Assembly (NCBI RefSeq): GCF_019048065.1
Contig: NZ_CP077291.1
Coordinates: forward strand, 3,162,001-3,226,000
Source: Citrobacter farmeri
GTDB taxonomy: Bacteria > Pseudomonadota > Gammaproteobacteria > Enterobacterales > Enterobacteriaceae
Direction of reading: 5' to 3'
DNA: 64,000 bases
Of this stretch, positions 35,108 to 46,117 are shown piece after piece (positions within the stretch are counted from its first letter, which is position 1; each line of letters begins with the position of its first letter). A model generated the notes under the pieces. It made no database searches. It was not told the origin of the DNA and saw only the letters and a program-made list of their open reading frames with translations. The position numbers and the translations under genes were made by a program.

Positions 35108-37909
35108 TTAATCGACGTTCAGCGCGTCATTAACCAGATCTTGTTGCTGTTTCTGGTGAACGGACATATACCCTACCGCCGGAGAGGCGGAGGCCGGGCG
35201 ACCTGCATAACGCAGAGCAGACCCAAATGGAATCACTTCACGGAAATGATGCTGGCTGCAGTACCATGCGCCCTGGTTGAGCGGCTCTTCCTGGCACCAG
35301 ACAAAATCATGTACGTGAGCGTACTGTTTCAATACTTCCTGCATCGCCTGATGCGGGAAAGGATAGAGTTGTTCGATGCGCACAATGGCAACATCTTTCT
35401 GGTTGTTCTTGCGACGCTGTTCCAGCAGATCGTAATAAACCTTACCAGAACACATCACCACGCGCTTCACGCCTTTCGGATCGAGGTCATCAACTTCGCC
35501 GATGGCTGGCATGAAGGTGCCGTTAGCCAGTTCATCCAGGCTGGAAACTGCCAGCGGATGGCGCAGCAGCGATTTCGGCGACATGACCACCAGCGGACGA
35601 CGCATCCCGCGCAGCGCCTGACGACGCAACATGTGATACACCTGTGCCGGTGTAGACGGTACGCACACCTGCATGTTTTGCTCGGCGCAAAGCTGGAGAT
35701 AACGTTCCAGACGGGCGGAGGAGTGCTCCGGGCCCTGCCCTTCGTAACCGTGCGGCAGCAGCATTACCAGGCCACACATCCGGCCCCATTTCTGCTCACC
35801 AGAGGAGATGAACTGGTCGATCACCACCTGCGCGCCGTTGGCGAAATCACCGAACTGCGCTTCCCAGATGGTCAGGGTACGCGGTTCGGCTGTGGCATAG
35901 CCGTATTCGAATGCCAGTACCGCTTCTTCAGACAGCACGGAGTCCCAGACGCGGAAGGAACCCTGTCCGTTATGCACGTGCTGCAACGGCGTATAAGTTG
36001 AGCCGTTCGCCTGGTTGTGAATGACCGCGTGACGGTGGAAGAAAGTACCGCGACCTGAATCCTCACCGGACAGACGAACCGGAATACCTTCGTCAACCAG
36101 CGTGGCGTAGGCCAGATTCTCGGCGCCGCCCCAGTCGAACAGCTTCTCTCCGGCAGCCATCGCCTGACGATCGCCGTAAATCTTCGCGACGCGAGACTGC
36201 ATCTCAACCGCTTCCGGCACCGTACTGATGCGTTTCGCCAACTCCTGCAGACGCTTCATCTCAACCTGATTCGGGTAGTTTTCATCCCACTCGTGGTTGA
36301 GGTACGGCGACCAGGTAAAGGAGTGCATGTTCATCGGACGCCACTCTTTCACCACGCATTCGCCCGCGTCCAGCGCGTCGCGATACAGGTTGACCATTTC
36401 AGTGGCATCTTCCAGCGTGGCGACCTTATCGGCTTCCAGTTTATCAGCGTAGATTTTGCGCGGGGTCGGATGCTTTTTGATTTTCTGATACATCAGCGGC
36501 TGGGTTGCGCTCGGCTCGTCGGCTTCGTTGTGGCCGTGACGGCGGTAGCACACCAGATCGATGAAGACATCGCGTTTAAAGGTGTTACGGAAATCCAGGG
36601 CCAGACGGGTCACAAATGCGACCGCTTCCGGATCGTCCGCGTTCACGTGGAAGATCGGCGCCTGGACCATTTTACCGATGTCGGTGCAGTACGGGGTGGA
36701 GCGCGCATCCAGCGGGTTAGAGGTGGTGAAACCCACCTGGTTGTTGATCACGATGCGAACAGTACCGCCCACTTCGTAACCCCGCGCTTTCGACATGTTC
36801 AGGGTTTCCTGAACCACGCCCTGCCCGGTAACCGCTGCGTCACCGTGAATGGTAATCGGCAGGACTTTGTTGCTGCTGGGTTCGTCAAGTCGATCCAGAC
36901 GTGCACGAACGGAACCAATCACCACCGGGCTGACGATTTCCAGGTGCGACGGGTTAAACGCCAGCGCCAGGTGAACCAGACCGCCTTCGGTTTCGATATC
37001 TGACGAGAAGCCCATGTGGTACTTCACGTCGCCGGTGCCGAGATGTTCTTTATGCTTGCCCGCAAACTCGTCAAACAGATCCTGCGGTTTTTTACCCAGC
37101 ACGTTGACCAGTACGTTCAGGCGCCCACGGTGCGCCATCCCCAGCACCACTTCACGGGTGCCGCTGTTGCCAGCATGACGGATCATCTCTTTGAGCATCG
37201 GGATTAATGCGTCGCCGCCTTCCAGCGAGAAGCGTTTCGCCCCCGGGAATTTCGCGCCCAGATAACGTTCCAGACCTTCTGCTGCGGTCAGTTCGCTCAG
37301 GAAGCGTTTTTTCTCTTCAGCGCTGAACGCGGCGCGACCGGATTCGATCCGTTGTTGCAGCCAGCGTTTCTCTTCGGTGCTGGTGATGTGCATGTACTCC
37401 GCGCCAATCGGGCCGCAGTACGTTTGTTTGAGCGCGGAAATCAACTCACCCAGCTTCATCGTCTCTTTGCCGCCGGCAAAAGAGCCTACGTTAAAGCTTT
37501 CCTGGAAATCGGCCTCTGTCAGATCGTGGAAGGAAGGATCCAGATCTGCCACAGTTTCCTGCTGCCACAATCCCAGCGGATCGAGATTCGCATGCTGGTG
37601 ACCACGGAAGCGATAAGCGTTGATGAGCTGCAGGACTTTTACCTGCTTCACATTGGTGTCAGGGTCGGAAATCGAAGAAGAGTAACGTGAGGCATCCTTC
37701 GCCAGACGGCGGAAATAATCACGCGTTTTGGAATGGAATTGATCCGGTTTGACTCCGGTGCCAGGTAACTGCTGGAACGTCGAACGCCAGTTAGCGTCTA
37801 CCGAGTCAGGATCGGTTAAGAAGTCTTCATAGAGCTGTTCTATCCAGCTCTGGTTTGCGCCAGAGAGGTAAGAAGAGTCCAACCAGGCTTTCAAAGCGCT
37901 GTTCTGCAT
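35108..37909 (-). CDS. sucA: 2-oxoglutarate dehydrogenase E1 component
   Basis: 933-aa thiamine-diphosphate enzyme that decarboxylates 2-oxoglutarate and passes succinyl to the SucB lipoyl arm. Landmarks are the N-terminal segment [19 protein letters not shown] that binds the core, the [11 protein letters not shown] loop with catalytic histidines, and [11 protein letters not shown] in the ThDP site. It has the same length as in E. coli. Start ATG 37909 uses AAGGGA 5 nt upstream. That site abuts a small hairpin (37920-37937), which might modulate translation. Confidence 0.98.
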   Translation of the reverse strand: MQNSALKAWLDSSYLSGANQSWIEQLYEDFLTDPDSVDANWRSTFQQLPGTGVKPDQFHSKTRDYFRRLAKDASRYSSSISDPDTNVKQVKVLQLINAYRFRGHQHANLDPLGLWQQETVADLDPSFHDLTEADFQESFNVGSFAGGKETMKLGELISALKQTYCGPIGAEYMHITSTEEKRWLQQRIESGRAAFSAEEKKRFLSELTAAEGLERYLGAKFPGAKRFSLEGGDALIPMLKEMIRHAGNSGTREVVLGMAHRGRLNVLVNVLGKKPQDLFDEFAGKHKEHLGTGDVKYHMGFSSDIETEGGLVHLALAFNPSHLEIVSPVVIGSVRARLDRLDEPSSNKVLPITIHGDAAVTGQGVVQETLNMSKARGYEVGGTVRIVINNQVGFTTSNPLDARSTPYCTDIGKMVQAPIFHVNADDPEAVAFVTRLALDFRNTFKRDVFIDLVCYRRHGHNEADEPSATQPLMYQKIKKHPTPRKIYADKLEADKVATLEDATEMVNLYRDALDAGECVVKEWRPMNMHSFTWSPYLNHEWDENYPNQVEMKRLQELAKRISTVPEAVEMQSRVAKIYGDRQAMAAGEKLFDWGGAENLAYATLVDEGIPVRLSGEDSGRGTFFHRHAVIHNQANGSTYTPLQHVHNGQGSFRVWDSVLSEEAVLAFEYGYATAEPRTLTIWEAQFGDFANGAQVVIDQFISSGEQKWGRMCGLVMLLPHGYEGQGPEHSSARLERYLQLCAEQNMQVCVPSTPAQVYHMLRRQALRGMRRPLVVMSPKSLLRHPLAVSSLDELANGTFMPAIGEVDDLDPKGVKRVVMCSGKVYYDLLEQRRKNNQKDVAIVRIEQLYPFPHQAMQEVLKQYAHVHDFVWCQEEPLNQGAWYCSQHHFREVIPFGSALRYAGRPASASPAVGYMSVHQKQQQDLVNDALNVD

Positions 37910-37919
37910 CGTGATCCCT

Positions 37920-37976
37920 TAAGCATTTATATGCTTACTTCGCCGTGGATACTACCACGCATACGCCGTATGCGTG
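37920..37976 (-). promoter_or_regulatory. Two inverted repeats just upstream of the sucA ribosome-binding site
   Basis: A 7-bp hairpin (TAAGCAT, loop TTAT, ATGCTTA; 37920-37937) touches the sucA Shine-Dalgarno AAGGGA (37915-37920). Further upstream, 37956-37976 is a 10-bp-arm palindrome around a single base (arms CACGCATACG and CGTATGCGTG). Either could act on sucA translation or bind a protein at an internal sucA promoter. No regulator is identified. Confidence 0.5.
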
Positions 37977-38080
37977 CCGGGGTTCACTTGTTACGGACTG
38001 TCGTGTCATCTGCGTCCGCTAAGGAACCTTTAAAAACTGTCAAACACAGGGGCAGTTTTTAGAGGTTTCCTGCACTGTTT

Positions 38081-38169
38081 CGCCTGATGGCGATCCCGTA
38101 GGCCTGATAAGCAAAGCGCCATCAGGCAAAATGTGCCGGATGGCGACGTAAACGTCTTATCCGGCCTAC
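38081..38169. repeat. BIME between sdhB and sucA
   Basis: Three REP arms in alternating orientation: CGCCTGATGGCGATC at 38081, GTAGGCCTGATAAGC to GCCATCAGGC at 38098-38127, and GCCGGATGGCGACG to TTATCCGGCCTAC at 38135-38169. It fills most of the 287-nt gap inside the operon. Confidence 0.9.
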
Positions 38170-38196
38170 AGGATTGCCACCACGGGCAATGTCTAC

Positions 38197-38913
38197 TTAC
38201 GCACTGCGTTGCAACAGCATCGACTTAATATGGCCGATGGCACGCGTCGGGTTCAGTCCCTTAGGACATACACTGACGCAGTTCATGATGCTGTGACAGC
38301 GGAATACGCTGAATGCATCGCTTATCCCTTCCAGACGGCTGTCGGTTTCGGTATCGCGGCTGTCGATCAGAAAGCGATACGCGGCTAACAGACCTGCCGG
38401 ACCGATAAATTTATCCGGATTCCACCAGAAGGATGGGCAAGATGTTGAGCAGCATGCGCACAGGATGCATTCATACAGCCCATCGAGTTTTTCCCGCTGC
38501 TCTGGCAGTTGTAAATGCTCGCGAGCTGGCGGATTTTGCCCATTATTCAATAAGTAAGGCTTAATCTTCTCATATTGTGCATAGAATTGCCCCATGTCTA
38601 CTACCAAATCGCGGATCACCGGCAGTCCAGGCAGCGGACGGATAACAATTTTCTTACCCGGCTGAACCAGCGCTGATACCGGCGTGATGCAGGCCAGACC
38701 GTTCTTCCCGTTCATGTTCAGACCATCTGAACCGCACACGCCTTCACGGCAGGAGCGGCGGAAAGAGAGGCTTGGGTCTTTCTCTTTGAGCTGCATCAAC
38801 GCGTCCAGCAGCATCATGTCACGCCCTTCTTCGCCTTCCAGGGTGTAATCCTGCATGCGCGGAGCGTCATCAACATCCGGGTTATAGCGATAAATTGAAA
38901 ACTCGAGTTTCAT
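38197..38913 (-). CDS. sdhB: Succinate dehydrogenase iron-sulphur subunit
   Basis: 238-aa subunit that carries electrons from SdhA flavin to ubiquinone. [2Fe-2S] ligands are at Cys55, Cys60, Asp63 and Cys75 (RRSCREGVCGSDG and NGLAC). The [4Fe-4S] and [3Fe-4S] clusters use the C-terminal cysteines (ECILCACCSTSCPSFWW and FRCHSIMNCVSVCPKGLNP). Length is the same as in E. coli. It lies 15 nt after sdhA. Confidence 0.98.
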   Translation of the reverse strand: MKLEFSIYRYNPDVDDAPRMQDYTLEGEEGRDMMLLDALMQLKEKDPSLSFRRSCREGVCGSDGLNMNGKNGLACITPVSALVQPGKKIVIRPLPGLPVIRDLVVDMGQFYAQYEKIKPYLLNNGQNPPAREHLQLPEQREKLDGLYECILCACCSTSCPSFWWNPDKFIGPAGLLAAYRFLIDSRDTETDSRLEGISDAFSVFRCHSIMNCVSVCPKGLNPTRAIGHIKSMLLQRSA

Positions 38914-38928
38914 TGTCCTGTCTCCGCA

Positions 38929-40695
38929 TTAGTAAGTACGAATCTTCGGCGGGAATGCCGGGCGCAGTTTCGGTTCCATGTTGACTTCACGTCGGGTCAT
39001 GGATTCCGTCTCTGGCAGATACAGGGAATGGCACAGCCAGTTTTCATCATCACGCTCCGGGAAGTCGAAGCGACTATGCGCGCCACGGCTTTCGGTACGG
39101 AAGTTGGCGGACACTGCGGTGGCATAGGCAGTTTCCATCAGGTTATCCAGCTCCAGACACTCTACGCGCTGGGTGTTAAATTCACTGGAGGTATCATCCA
39201 GACGGGCATTTTTCAAACGCTCGCGGATTGCTTTCAGCTCTTCCAGCCCTTTCGCCATCGCATCACCTTCACGGAAGACCGAGAAGTTATGCTGCATACA
39301 TTCCTGCAGCGCTTTGCGAATCGCCACCGGATCTTCACCATCACGGTTGTTGTTCCAGCGGTTCAGACGCGCCAGGGAAGCATCGATTTCATCTTCAGTC
39401 GCGTCGAGCAGTTCACCCTGCTCGGCGATCGATTCCTGCAGATGCAGACCAGCGGCACGACCAAAGACCACCAGATCCAGCAGCGAGTTACCGCCCAGAC
39501 GGTTCGCGCCGTGTACCGAAACACAGGCGATTTCACCCACGGCAAACAGCCCGGGGATCACCACGTCTTCGCCCTGCTCGTTCACCGTCAGCGCCTGACC
39601 GGTCACTTTGGTCGGAATACCGCCCATCATGTAATGACAGGTTGGGATAACCGGAATCGGCTCTTTCACCGGATCAACGTGTGCAAAGGTACGGGACAGT
39701 TCCAGGATGCCCGGCAGGCGGGATTCGAGAACATCTTTACCCAGATGATCGAGTTTCAGTTTAGCATGTGGCCCCCACGGGCCGTCGCAGCCGCGACCTT
39801 CACGAATTTCGATCATGATGGAACGCGCCACCACGTCACGACCCGCGAGGTCTTTCGCATTCGGGGCATAACGCTCCATAAAGCGCTCGCCGTGTTTGTT
39901 CAGCAGGTAACCGCCCTCACCGCGGCAGCCTTCTGTCACCAGAACGCCCGCGCCGGCAATACCCGTTGGGTGGAACTGCCACATTTCCATATCCTGAACC
40001 GGGACACCGGCACGGATTGCCATCCCCACGCCGTCACCGGTGTTGATATGTGCGTTAGTGGTGGACTGATAGATACGGCCTGCGCCGCCGGTTGCCAGCA
40101 CCGTCGCGCGGGCTTTGAAGTAGACTACTTCACCGGTTTCGATGCACAGTGCAGTACAACCGACTACCGCGCCATCAGCATTTTTCACCAGATCCAGCGC
40201 ATACCACTCAGAGAAAATCGTGGTGTGGTTTTTCAGGTTCTGCTGATACAGCGTGTGCAGCAGGGCGTGACCGGTACGGTCAGCTGCCGCGGCAGTACGT
40301 GCCGCCTGCTCGCCGCCGAAGTTTTTCGACTGGCCGCCGAACGGACGCTGATAAATTTTGCCATCGTCAAGACGGGAGAACGGCAGACCCATGTGTTCCA
40401 GTTCCAGAATCGCTTCCGGACCGGTTTTACACATATATTCGATTGCATCCTGGTCACCGATGTAGTCCGACCCTTTAACGGTGTCGTACATGTGCCATTC
40501 CCAGTTATCTTCATGGGTATTACCGAGCGCGACGGTGATGCCACCCTGCGCAGAAACGGTATGGGAACGGGTCGGGAACACTTTGGACAGCAGCGCACAA
40601 GTCTGGCCGCTTTGGGAAATTTGCAGCGCTGCGCGCATACCTGCGCCGCCTGCACCAATGACTACAGCATCAAATTCTCTGACTGGCAGTTTCAT
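38929..40695 (-). CDS. sdhA: Succinate dehydrogenase flavoprotein subunit
   Basis: 588-aa catalytic subunit that oxidises succinate to fumarate. It has an FAD-binding Rossmann motif ([14 protein letters not shown]), the covalent FAD histidine His45 ([13 protein letters not shown]), and the active-site loops [11 protein letters not shown] and [11 protein letters not shown] start at ATG 40695 (MKLPVREFD), which shares one base with the sdhD stop and gives exactly the E. coli length; a 4-codon extension is possible but lies inside sdhD. Confidence 0.98.
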   Translation of the reverse strand: MKLPVREFDAVVIGAGGAGMRAALQISQSGQTCALLSKVFPTRSHTVSAQGGITVALGNTHEDNWEWHMYDTVKGSDYIGDQDAIEYMCKTGPEAILELEHMGLPFSRLDDGKIYQRPFGGQSKNFGGEQAARTAAAADRTGHALLHTLYQQNLKNHTTIFSEWYALDLVKNADGAVVGCTALCIETGEVVYFKARATVLATGGAGRIYQSTTNAHINTGDGVGMAIRAGVPVQDMEMWQFHPTGIAGAGVLVTEGCRGEGGYLLNKHGERFMERYAPNAKDLAGRDVVARSIMIEIREGRGCDGPWGPHAKLKLDHLGKDVLESRLPGILELSRTFAHVDPVKEPIPVIPTCHYMMGGIPTKVTGQALTVNEQGEDVVIPGLFAVGEIACVSVHGANRLGGNSLLDLVVFGRAAGLHLQESIAEQGELLDATEDEIDASLARLNRWNNNRDGEDPVAIRKALQECMQHNFSVFREGDAMAKGLEELKAIRERLKNARLDDTSSEFNTQRVECLELDNLMETAYATAVSANFRTESRGAHSRFDFPERDDENWLCHSLYLPETESMTRREVNMEPKLRPAFPPKIRTY

Positions 40696-41042
40696 TACAC
40701 ACCCCACACCACAACGAATCCATAAATCACGTAAACCACCAGTGCAACGACGATAGCCAGCTGCAGCGGCAAACGAATTGCCAGTGGTTTAACGTAGTCG
40801 GTCAACACCTGCCACATGCCAATCCAGGCATGAATCAAGATGGAGAAAAGTGCCAGCAGGGTGAAGACTTTGGTGAAAGCCGAGGAGAAGAAACCGGTCC
40901 AGACTTCCCAGGTCAGCTCGCCGCTTGTGGCGAAGAAACCTACCATATAGATGATGTATAACGTCAGAACGATAGCGGTAGCACGAACCAGGATGAAGTC
41001 ATGTACGCCATTGCGTCCTAATGCGGAGGCGTTGCTTACCAT
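40695..41042 (-). CDS. sdhD: Succinate dehydrogenase membrane anchor subunit
   Basis: 115-aa inner-membrane protein with three transmembrane helices ([35 protein letters not shown] and [20 protein letters not shown]). With SdhC it binds haem b556 and ubiquinone. The start overlaps sdhC by 7 nt and the stop overlaps sdhA by one base. Confidence 0.97.
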   Translation of the reverse strand: MVSNASALGRNGVHDFILVRATAIVLTLYIIYMVGFFATSGELTWEVWTGFFSSAFTKVFTLLALFSILIHAWIGMWQVLTDYVKPLAIRLPLQLAIVVALVVYVIYGFVVVWGV

Positions 41043-41425
41043 ACGAGGACTCCTGCGAGAAGTGAAAGCACGACAGTGATAACAAAAGAGATTTTGGCAG
41101 AGCGTTTACCCGCTTCGAATGTTTCTTCCAGATAACCAAAATCCATCATCATGTGACGAACACCGACCACGACGTGATACGCCAGCGCAGTGAGGATGCC
41201 CCACATAATAAATTTAACAAAAAAGCTACCTATGATGGCGGATGCCTGTTGGAATCCTTCAGGGGAAGAGAGGCTGGTGCCCAGTAACCACAACAGGATC
41301 CCGACCGCCACAAAGGTGATCACCCCGGAAACGCGATGGAGAATGGACGCTATCGCCGTGATTGGGAACCGGATCGTTTGTAGATCCAGATTGACAGGTC
41401 TTTGTTTTTTCACATTTCTTATCAT
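41036..41425 (-). CDS. sdhC: Succinate dehydrogenase cytochrome b556 subunit
   Basis: 129-aa membrane anchor subunit with three transmembrane helices. The haem ligand His84 ([11 protein letters not shown]) and quinone-site residues Ser27 and Arg31 (ASILHRVSG) are in place. I start at ATG 41425 ([10 protein letters not shown]), matching the E. coli start; an ATG five codons upstream is also in frame. It is the first gene of the sdh-suc operon, 220-230 nt downstream of a strong promoter. Confidence 0.97.
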   Translation of the reverse strand: MIRNVKKQRPVNLDLQTIRFPITAIASILHRVSGVITFVAVGILLWLLGTSLSSPEGFQQASAIIGSFFVKFIMWGILTALAYHVVVGVRHMMMDFGYLEETFEAGKRSAKISFVITVVLSLLAGVLVW

Positions 41426-41655
41426 GAATAACGCCCACATGCTGTTCTTATTATTCCCTTTTGACTTCGGGTACAGAGAGTGAATCTCCTGTGGCCTGAA
41501 AGACGACGGGATTTCCTTCCTCCGGTCTGCGTGCGGGTCAGACAGCGTCCTTTCTATAACTGCGCGTCATGTAAAACACTGCTTCCAGATGCTAAAACGA
41601 CACGTTACAACGCTGGGTGGCTCGGGATTGCAGGGGTTTCCGGAGACCTGGCGGC

Positions 41656-41684
41656 AGTATAGGACGTTCACAAAATCATTGCAA
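41656..41684 (-). promoter_or_regulatory. sdhC promoter
   Basis: On the minus strand TTGCAA (41679-41684) and TATACT (41656-41661) are spaced by exactly 17 bp, a strong sigma-70 promoter. Transcription would start near 41650, about 225 nt before sdhC, close to the 219 nt I recall for E. coli. The surrounding AT-rich DNA between here and gltA (709 nt in all, no gene) has TTAA-rich stretches suited to ArcA, the known anaerobic repressor. Confidence 0.8.
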
Positions 41685-41794
41685 TTAACCTACATATAGT
41701 TTGTCGGGTTTTATCCCGAACAGTGACACAGGTCACGATAACAACATTTATTTAATTTTTAATCATCTGATTTGACAATCATTAAACAAAGTTG

Positions 41795-41824
41795 TTACAA
41801 ACAACACCAGAAAAAGCATATAAT
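41795..41824 (+). promoter_or_regulatory. Distal gltA promoter
   Basis: TATAAT at 41819-41824 with TTACAA 18 bp upstream (41795-41800). Initiation near 41831 would leave a leader of about 300 nt, as described for the distal promoter of E. coli gltA. A second, nearer promoter probably exists, but I could not place it. Confidence 0.65.
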
Positions 41825-42134
41825 GCGTAAAAGTTATGGGGTCACTCTTTAACCTGCAAATAAGTTATGCAACAGTAGGAAGATATTGACCGATCCCTTC
41901 AGTACAGTTAATAGTGATAGACAGGTTGAATAATTCGGATTGCTAAGTTGTTGATTTGTTGCTAATTCACCATGAGTTAACTGATTTACCTGCAAGCGCC
42001 CATTGCTCTGTACCCTGGTTTCTCCTCTATCCAGAGCGGCGAGCCGAATAACAAACTGGTAACGGTTGATTGATGTATCGATGGCAAATCTCACCTGAGT
42101 AGTCTTAAGCAATAAGGCGCTAAGGAGACCGTAA

Positions 42135-43418
42135 ATGGCTGACACAAAAGCAAAAATCACTCTTAATGGTGATACGGCTATTGAACTGGATGTGCTGAAG
42201 GGCACGCTAGGTCAAGATGTTATTGATATTCGTAGCCTGGGTTCAAAGGGGATGTTCACTTTTGACCCTGGTTTCACCTCGACTGCATCCTGCGAATCCA
42301 AAATTACGTTCATCGACGGCGATGAAGGAATTTTGTTGCATCGCGGCTTCCCGATCGATCAGTTAGCCACCGAGTCTAACTATCTGGAAGTGTGCTACAT
42401 CCTGCTGAACGGTGAAAAACCGACGCAGGCCGAATACGACGCGTTCAGAACCACCGTGACCCGCCATACGATGATCCATGAGCAAATCACCCGTCTGTTC
42501 CACGCTTTCCGCCGCGATTCGCATCCCATGGCGGTGATGTGTGGGATCACGGGCGCACTCGCCGCGTTCTATCACGACTCTCTGGATGTTAACAATCCGC
42601 GCCACCGCGAAATCGCAGCATTCCGTCTGCTGTCCAAAATGCCGACGATGGCGGCCATGTGTTACAAATATTCTATCGGCCAGCCGTTTGTTTATCCGCG
42701 TAATGACCTCTCCTACGCCGGTAACTTCCTGAACATGATGTTCTCCACGCCGTGTGAAACCTATGAAGTGAACCCGGTACTGGAACGCGCAATGGACCGT
42801 ATCCTGATCCTGCACGCCGACCACGAACAGAACGCGTCCACCTCGACGGTACGTACTGCCGGTTCGTCTGGCGCGAACCCGTTTGCCTGCATCGCGGCGG
42901 GTATTGCTTCCCTGTGGGGACCGGCACACGGCGGCGCGAACGAAGCGGCGCTGAAAATGCTGGAAGAAATCAGTTCGGTTAAACACATTCCGGAATTTGT
43001 TCGTCGTGCGAAAGACAAGAATGACTCTTTCCGCCTGATGGGCTTCGGTCACCGTGTTTACAAAAACTACGATCCGCGTGCGACCGTGATGCGTGAGACC
43101 TGCCATGAAGTACTGAAAGAGCTGGGTACCAAAGATGACCTGCTGGAAGTGGCGATGGAGCTGGAGCACATCGCGCTGAACGACCCGTACTTCATCGAGA
43201 AGAAACTTTACCCGAACGTCGACTTCTACTCCGGTATCATCCTGAAAGCGATGGGGATCCCGTCCTCCATGTTCACGGTTATCTTCGCGATGGCGCGTAC
43301 CGTTGGCTGGATTGCGCACTGGAGCGAAATGCATACCGATGGCATGAAAATCGCTCGTCCTCGTCAGCTGTATACCGGCTACGACAAGCGCGACTTTAAA
43401 TCTGACCTTAAGCATTAA
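42135..43418 (+). CDS. gltA: Citrate synthase (type II, NADH-sensitive)
   Basis: 427-aa enzyme that condenses oxaloacetate with acetyl-CoA. Catalytic residues, counting the initiator Met, are His265 (GPAHGGANE), the next His in [15 protein letters not shown] (306) and the aspartate of NVDFYSG. The N-terminal extension (about 1-60) that binds the allosteric inhibitor NADH is present, so this is the hexameric Gram-negative type. AAGGAGACCGTAA precedes ATG 42135. It diverges from sdhC across 709 nt. Confidence 0.98.
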   Translation: MADTKAKITLNGDTAIELDVLKGTLGQDVIDIRSLGSKGMFTFDPGFTSTASCESKITFIDGDEGILLHRGFPIDQLATESNYLEVCYILLNGEKPTQAEYDAFRTTVTRHTMIHEQITRLFHAFRRDSHPMAVMCGITGALAAFYHDSLDVNNPRHREIAAFRLLSKMPTMAAMCYKYSIGQPFVYPRNDLSYAGNFLNMMFSTPCETYEVNPVLERAMDRILILHADHEQNASTSTVRTAGSSGANPFACIAAGIASLWGPAHGGANEAALKMLEEISSVKHIPEFVRRAKDKNDSFRLMGFGHRVYKNYDPRATVMRETCHEVLKELGTKDDLLEVAMELEHIALNDPYFIEKKLYPNVDFYSGIILKAMGIPSSMFTVIFAMARTVGWIAHWSEMHTDGMKIARPRQLYTGYDKRDFKSDLKH

Positions 43419-43428
43419 TCGTCTGACT

Positions 43429-43508
43429 GCCGGATGGTGACGCTACCGCGTCTTATCCGGCCTACGGTTGTCAATTCGTAGGCCGGATAAGTGTTAGCGC
43501 CATCCGGC
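43429..43508. repeat. BIME after gltA
   Basis: Two REP units: GCCGGATGGTGACGC to TTATCCGGCCTAC (43429-43465), and GTAGGCCGGATAAGTG to GCCATCCGGC (43478-43508). They begin 10 nt after the gltA stop and probably protect or terminate its mRNA. Confidence 0.9.
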
Positions 43509-43605
43509 AACTTCCCTGCCTTTTCTTGACCCTCGATATATTAATCTTCTCTGCCCTTCTCTATGATTTACGGATAGTTTGTTCATTTTCTTCCGGGAGC
43601 ACAGG

Positions 43606-44652
43606 ATGCCAGTTCTGCGGTGGGGCTTGTTGTTTTTGCTGTCACTTCTTTTATCCCTGCTGTTTCTCTGCATTCATCTTCCGGCGGCTTTACTGCTTGG
43701 TCCGATGATCACCGGCATTCTGTTCAGCCTGCGCGGCATCGCCCTGCAGCTTCCCCGCTGCACGTTCCTCGGTACTCAGGCTATTCTCGGCTGCATGATT
43801 GCACAAAATCTTTCCGCGTCTTTGTTAACCACCCTGGTGGCAAACTGGGCGGTAGTGCTGGCGGTTCTGCTGGTAACGTTGCTCTCCAGTACCGTCGTCG
43901 GCTGGCTGCTGGTTCGCTACAGTTCGCTACCGGGCAACACCGGCGCGTGGGGCTCGTCACCGGGCGGCGCAGCGGCAATGGTCGCGATGGCTCAGGATTA
44001 CGGTGCCGACATCCGTCTGGTCGCCTTTATGCAGTATCTTCGGGTACTCTTTGTCGCCGGGGCGGCGGTGCTGGTGACGCGGTTTATCATGGGCGAAAGC
44101 GCGGAAACCGTCAGCCAACAGATTGAGTGGTTCCCCCCCCTGAGCGGCAATTTGTTCACGACACTGCTGTTAGCAGCGGTGGCCGGCGTTGTCGGACGGG
44201 TGTTACGCATTCCCTCCGGTACAATGCTGGTGCCGATGCTGGTCGGCGCGGTGCTGCACGCGAGCGGCGTGATGGTGATTGAACTACCGGAATGGCTGCT
44301 GGCGATAGCCTATATGATTATCGGCTGGCAGATTGGCCTCGGGTTCGACAAACAGGTGTTTTTTATGGCGCTGCGACCGTTGCCGCAGATCCTGGTCTCC
44401 ATCTTCGCCTTACTGGCGATTTGTGCGGCGATGGCCTGGGGGCTCGCCCACTATATGCAGATTGATTTTTTAAGCGCCTATCTCGCGACCAGCCCAGGCG
44501 GGCTGGATACGGTGGCGGTGATTGCCGCCGGCAGTCACGCCGATATGTCTCTGATTATGGCGATGCAAACCCTGCGCCTGTTCAGTATTCTCCTCACCGG
44601 CCCGGCCATCGCCCGCTTTATTTCAGCAAAGGCACCGCGACAGGCGCATTAA
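43606..44652 (+). CDS. abrB: AbrB family membrane protein
   Basis: 348-aa inner-membrane protein with about ten hydrophobic segments and two repeats of the AbrB duplication domain ([29 protein letters not shown], and in the second half [29 protein letters not shown]). In E. coli it was linked to regulation of aidB, but the family is more likely a transporter. I start at ATG 43606 with GGGAG 6 nt upstream, giving the E. coli length; the frame is open 9 codons earlier. It converges on nei with a 4-nt overlap. Confidence 0.9.
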   Translation: MPVLRWGLLFLLSLLLSLLFLCIHLPAALLLGPMITGILFSLRGIALQLPRCTFLGTQAILGCMIAQNLSASLLTTLVANWAVVLAVLLVTLLSSTVVGWLLVRYSSLPGNTGAWGSSPGGAAAMVAMAQDYGADIRLVAFMQYLRVLFVAGAAVLVTRFIMGESAETVSQQIEWFPPLSGNLFTTLLLAAVAGVVGRVLRIPSGTMLVPMLVGAVLHASGVMVIELPEWLLAIAYMIIGWQIGLGFDKQVFFMALRPLPQILVSIFALLAICAAMAWGLAHYMQIDFLSAYLATSPGGLDTVAVIAAGSHADMSLIMAMQTLRLFSILLTGPAIARFISAKAPRQAH

Positions 44653-45440
44653 TGCTGGCAATGTGGACACCAATAGAACGGGCGCGAGGAGAGCGTGGTT
44701 TTTGCGATGATCCCGCCGCAGCGCTCGCAGGGTTCACCGTCGCGATGGAACACCTTAAAGCGAAACAGCGCGCCATGATGTTTGTTGTCATCCACCTGAC
44801 CGCGCGTGGTATACGACAGGCGCGGAATATCCAGCAGCGCATTCGCTAATGCCGTCAACTGCGTATCGCTGAGATCGCGGGCTTTATGCTGACCGGTTAA
44901 TCCCACCTGCCAGAGGATCTCCACCCGCAGATAGTTCCCCAGTCCGGCAAGAAAGGCTTGATCCAGTAACAGGCCGGAAAACTGACGATTGCGAAAACGC
45001 GGGGAGAGTAACCGGGTTTTCACCGTTTCAGGCGTCAGACGCAGGTCCAGCACATCCGGTCCGACCCGTTGCAGGAAAGGATGAGTGGTGAGCTGTTCCG
45101 GGGTCAACATCTCGATGTCAGACGCGCTGTAGAGCAAAATGGTTTTATCCGCCGTTTGCAGTTTTACGCGCAGAACGCGGGTGGTTTGCGGCGTCTCACC
45201 ACTGTCCACCACGCGCCAGACGCCATACAGCTGGTTATGGCTGTAGAGCGTCAGCCCCCCGGAAAAATGGGTCAGCAGCGCTTTGCCACGCGTCTCCATC
45301 GCCGTGACGCTCTGCCCCACCAGCGAGGATTGATAGGGTTTTAACTGCGCAAAGGCAAACCAGACATCCGTCAAGGGTTTGCCTTTGATCGCCGCCTCCA
45401 GGTTATCCGCCGCGCGGCGGATTTCCGGGCCTTCAGGCAT
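44649..45440 (-). CDS. nei: Endonuclease VIII
   Basis: 263-aa DNA glycosylase/AP lyase that removes oxidised pyrimidines. The N-terminus PEGPEIRRA supplies the catalytic Pro2 and Glu3. The helix-two-turn-helix region and a C-terminal zinc finger ([11 protein letters not shown] and FYWCPHCQ) are intact. It is the last gene of the minus-strand run that starts at ybgI, 23 nt after pcp. Confidence 0.96.
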   Translation of the reverse strand: MPEGPEIRRAADNLEAAIKGKPLTDVWFAFAQLKPYQSSLVGQSVTAMETRGKALLTHFSGGLTLYSHNQLYGVWRVVDSGETPQTTRVLRVKLQTADKTILLYSASDIEMLTPEQLTTHPFLQRVGPDVLDLRLTPETVKTRLLSPRFRNRQFSGLLLDQAFLAGLGNYLRVEILWQVGLTGQHKARDLSDTQLTALANALLDIPRLSYTTRGQVDDNKHHGALFRFKVFHRDGEPCERCGGIIAKTTLSSRPFYWCPHCQH

Positions 45441-45463
45441 GGTTCTGTCCTTATCTGAGGAGA

Positions 45464-46108
45464 TTAGTGCGTGGCACCGCCCGTCACGGCAATGTCATCA
45501 TCGACTTGCAATGCGGTGGCGATCGCCACCTCCAGCGCCAGACGCACCGTTTCTGCCGCCATACTGGGTGCTCCCGGATGCGCGGCCGCCTGCTGCGGCA
45601 GATAAGGGATATGGATGAATCCCCCCTTCACCTCCGCGATGTCGCTCAGTTTGTGCAGCAATCCGTACATCACATGGTTGCAGACAAACGTTCCCGCCGT
45701 CTGCGATACCGACGCCGGCACGCCCGCTTCACGCATCGCGGCCACCATCGCTTTGATCGGCAGTGTGCTAAACCAGGCCGCAGGCCCGCCGGCAATAATC
45801 GGCTCATCCACCGGCTGCTGGCCCTTATTATCCGGGATACGAGCGTCATCGACGTTGATCGCCACGCGCTCAACGGTGATATCCGCACGTCCACCCGCCT
45901 GACCGATCGCCAAAACCAGCGACGGAGAGAGCGTATCAATAGTGGAATTCAGCACACTGAGCGACTCGCCAAACACACAAGGCAACTGGCGCGCCACCAC
46001 GCGACATCCGGCGATGATAGCATTGTCGAGACGCGAGACCACTTCCCAGGACGGGTTAACCTGCTCGCCGCCGAAGGGCTCAAACCCGGTGATTAATACC
46101 GTTTTCAT
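45464..46108 (-). CDS. pcp: Pyrrolidone-carboxylate (pyroglutamyl) peptidase
   Basis: 214-aa cysteine peptidase that removes N-terminal pyroglutamate from peptides. The N-terminus [19 protein letters not shown] is typical of the family. The catalytic Cys lies in [15 protein letters not shown] and the His in [12 protein letters not shown]; the Glu is expected in the [15 protein letters not shown] region. It is encoded with 5-oxoprolinase genes, so the released pyroglutamate can be turned into glutamate. It starts 9 nt after the DUF979 gene. Confidence 0.95.
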   Translation of the reverse strand: MKTVLITGFEPFGGEQVNPSWEVVSRLDNAIIAGCRVVARQLPCVFGESLSVLNSTIDTLSPSLVLAIGQAGGRADITVERVAINVDDARIPDNKGQQPVDEPIIAGGPAAWFSTLPIKAMVAAMREAGVPASVSQTAGTFVCNHVMYGLLHKLSDIAEVKGGFIHIPYLPQQAAAHPGAPSMAAETVRLALEVAIATALQVDDDIAVTGGATH

Positions 46109-46117
46109 CCGTCCTCC

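Noticed and set aside
39028..40725. A 565-codon open frame on the plus strand opposite sdhA
   Set aside because: It is the antisense shadow of a highly conserved, codon-biased gene. Its protein is rich in His/Arg/Thr, matches nothing I know, and has no ribosome-binding site.
42363..43415. A 350-codon minus-strand frame opposite gltA
   Set aside because: Antisense to citrate synthase; long open frames in this phase are common in GC-rich conserved genes.
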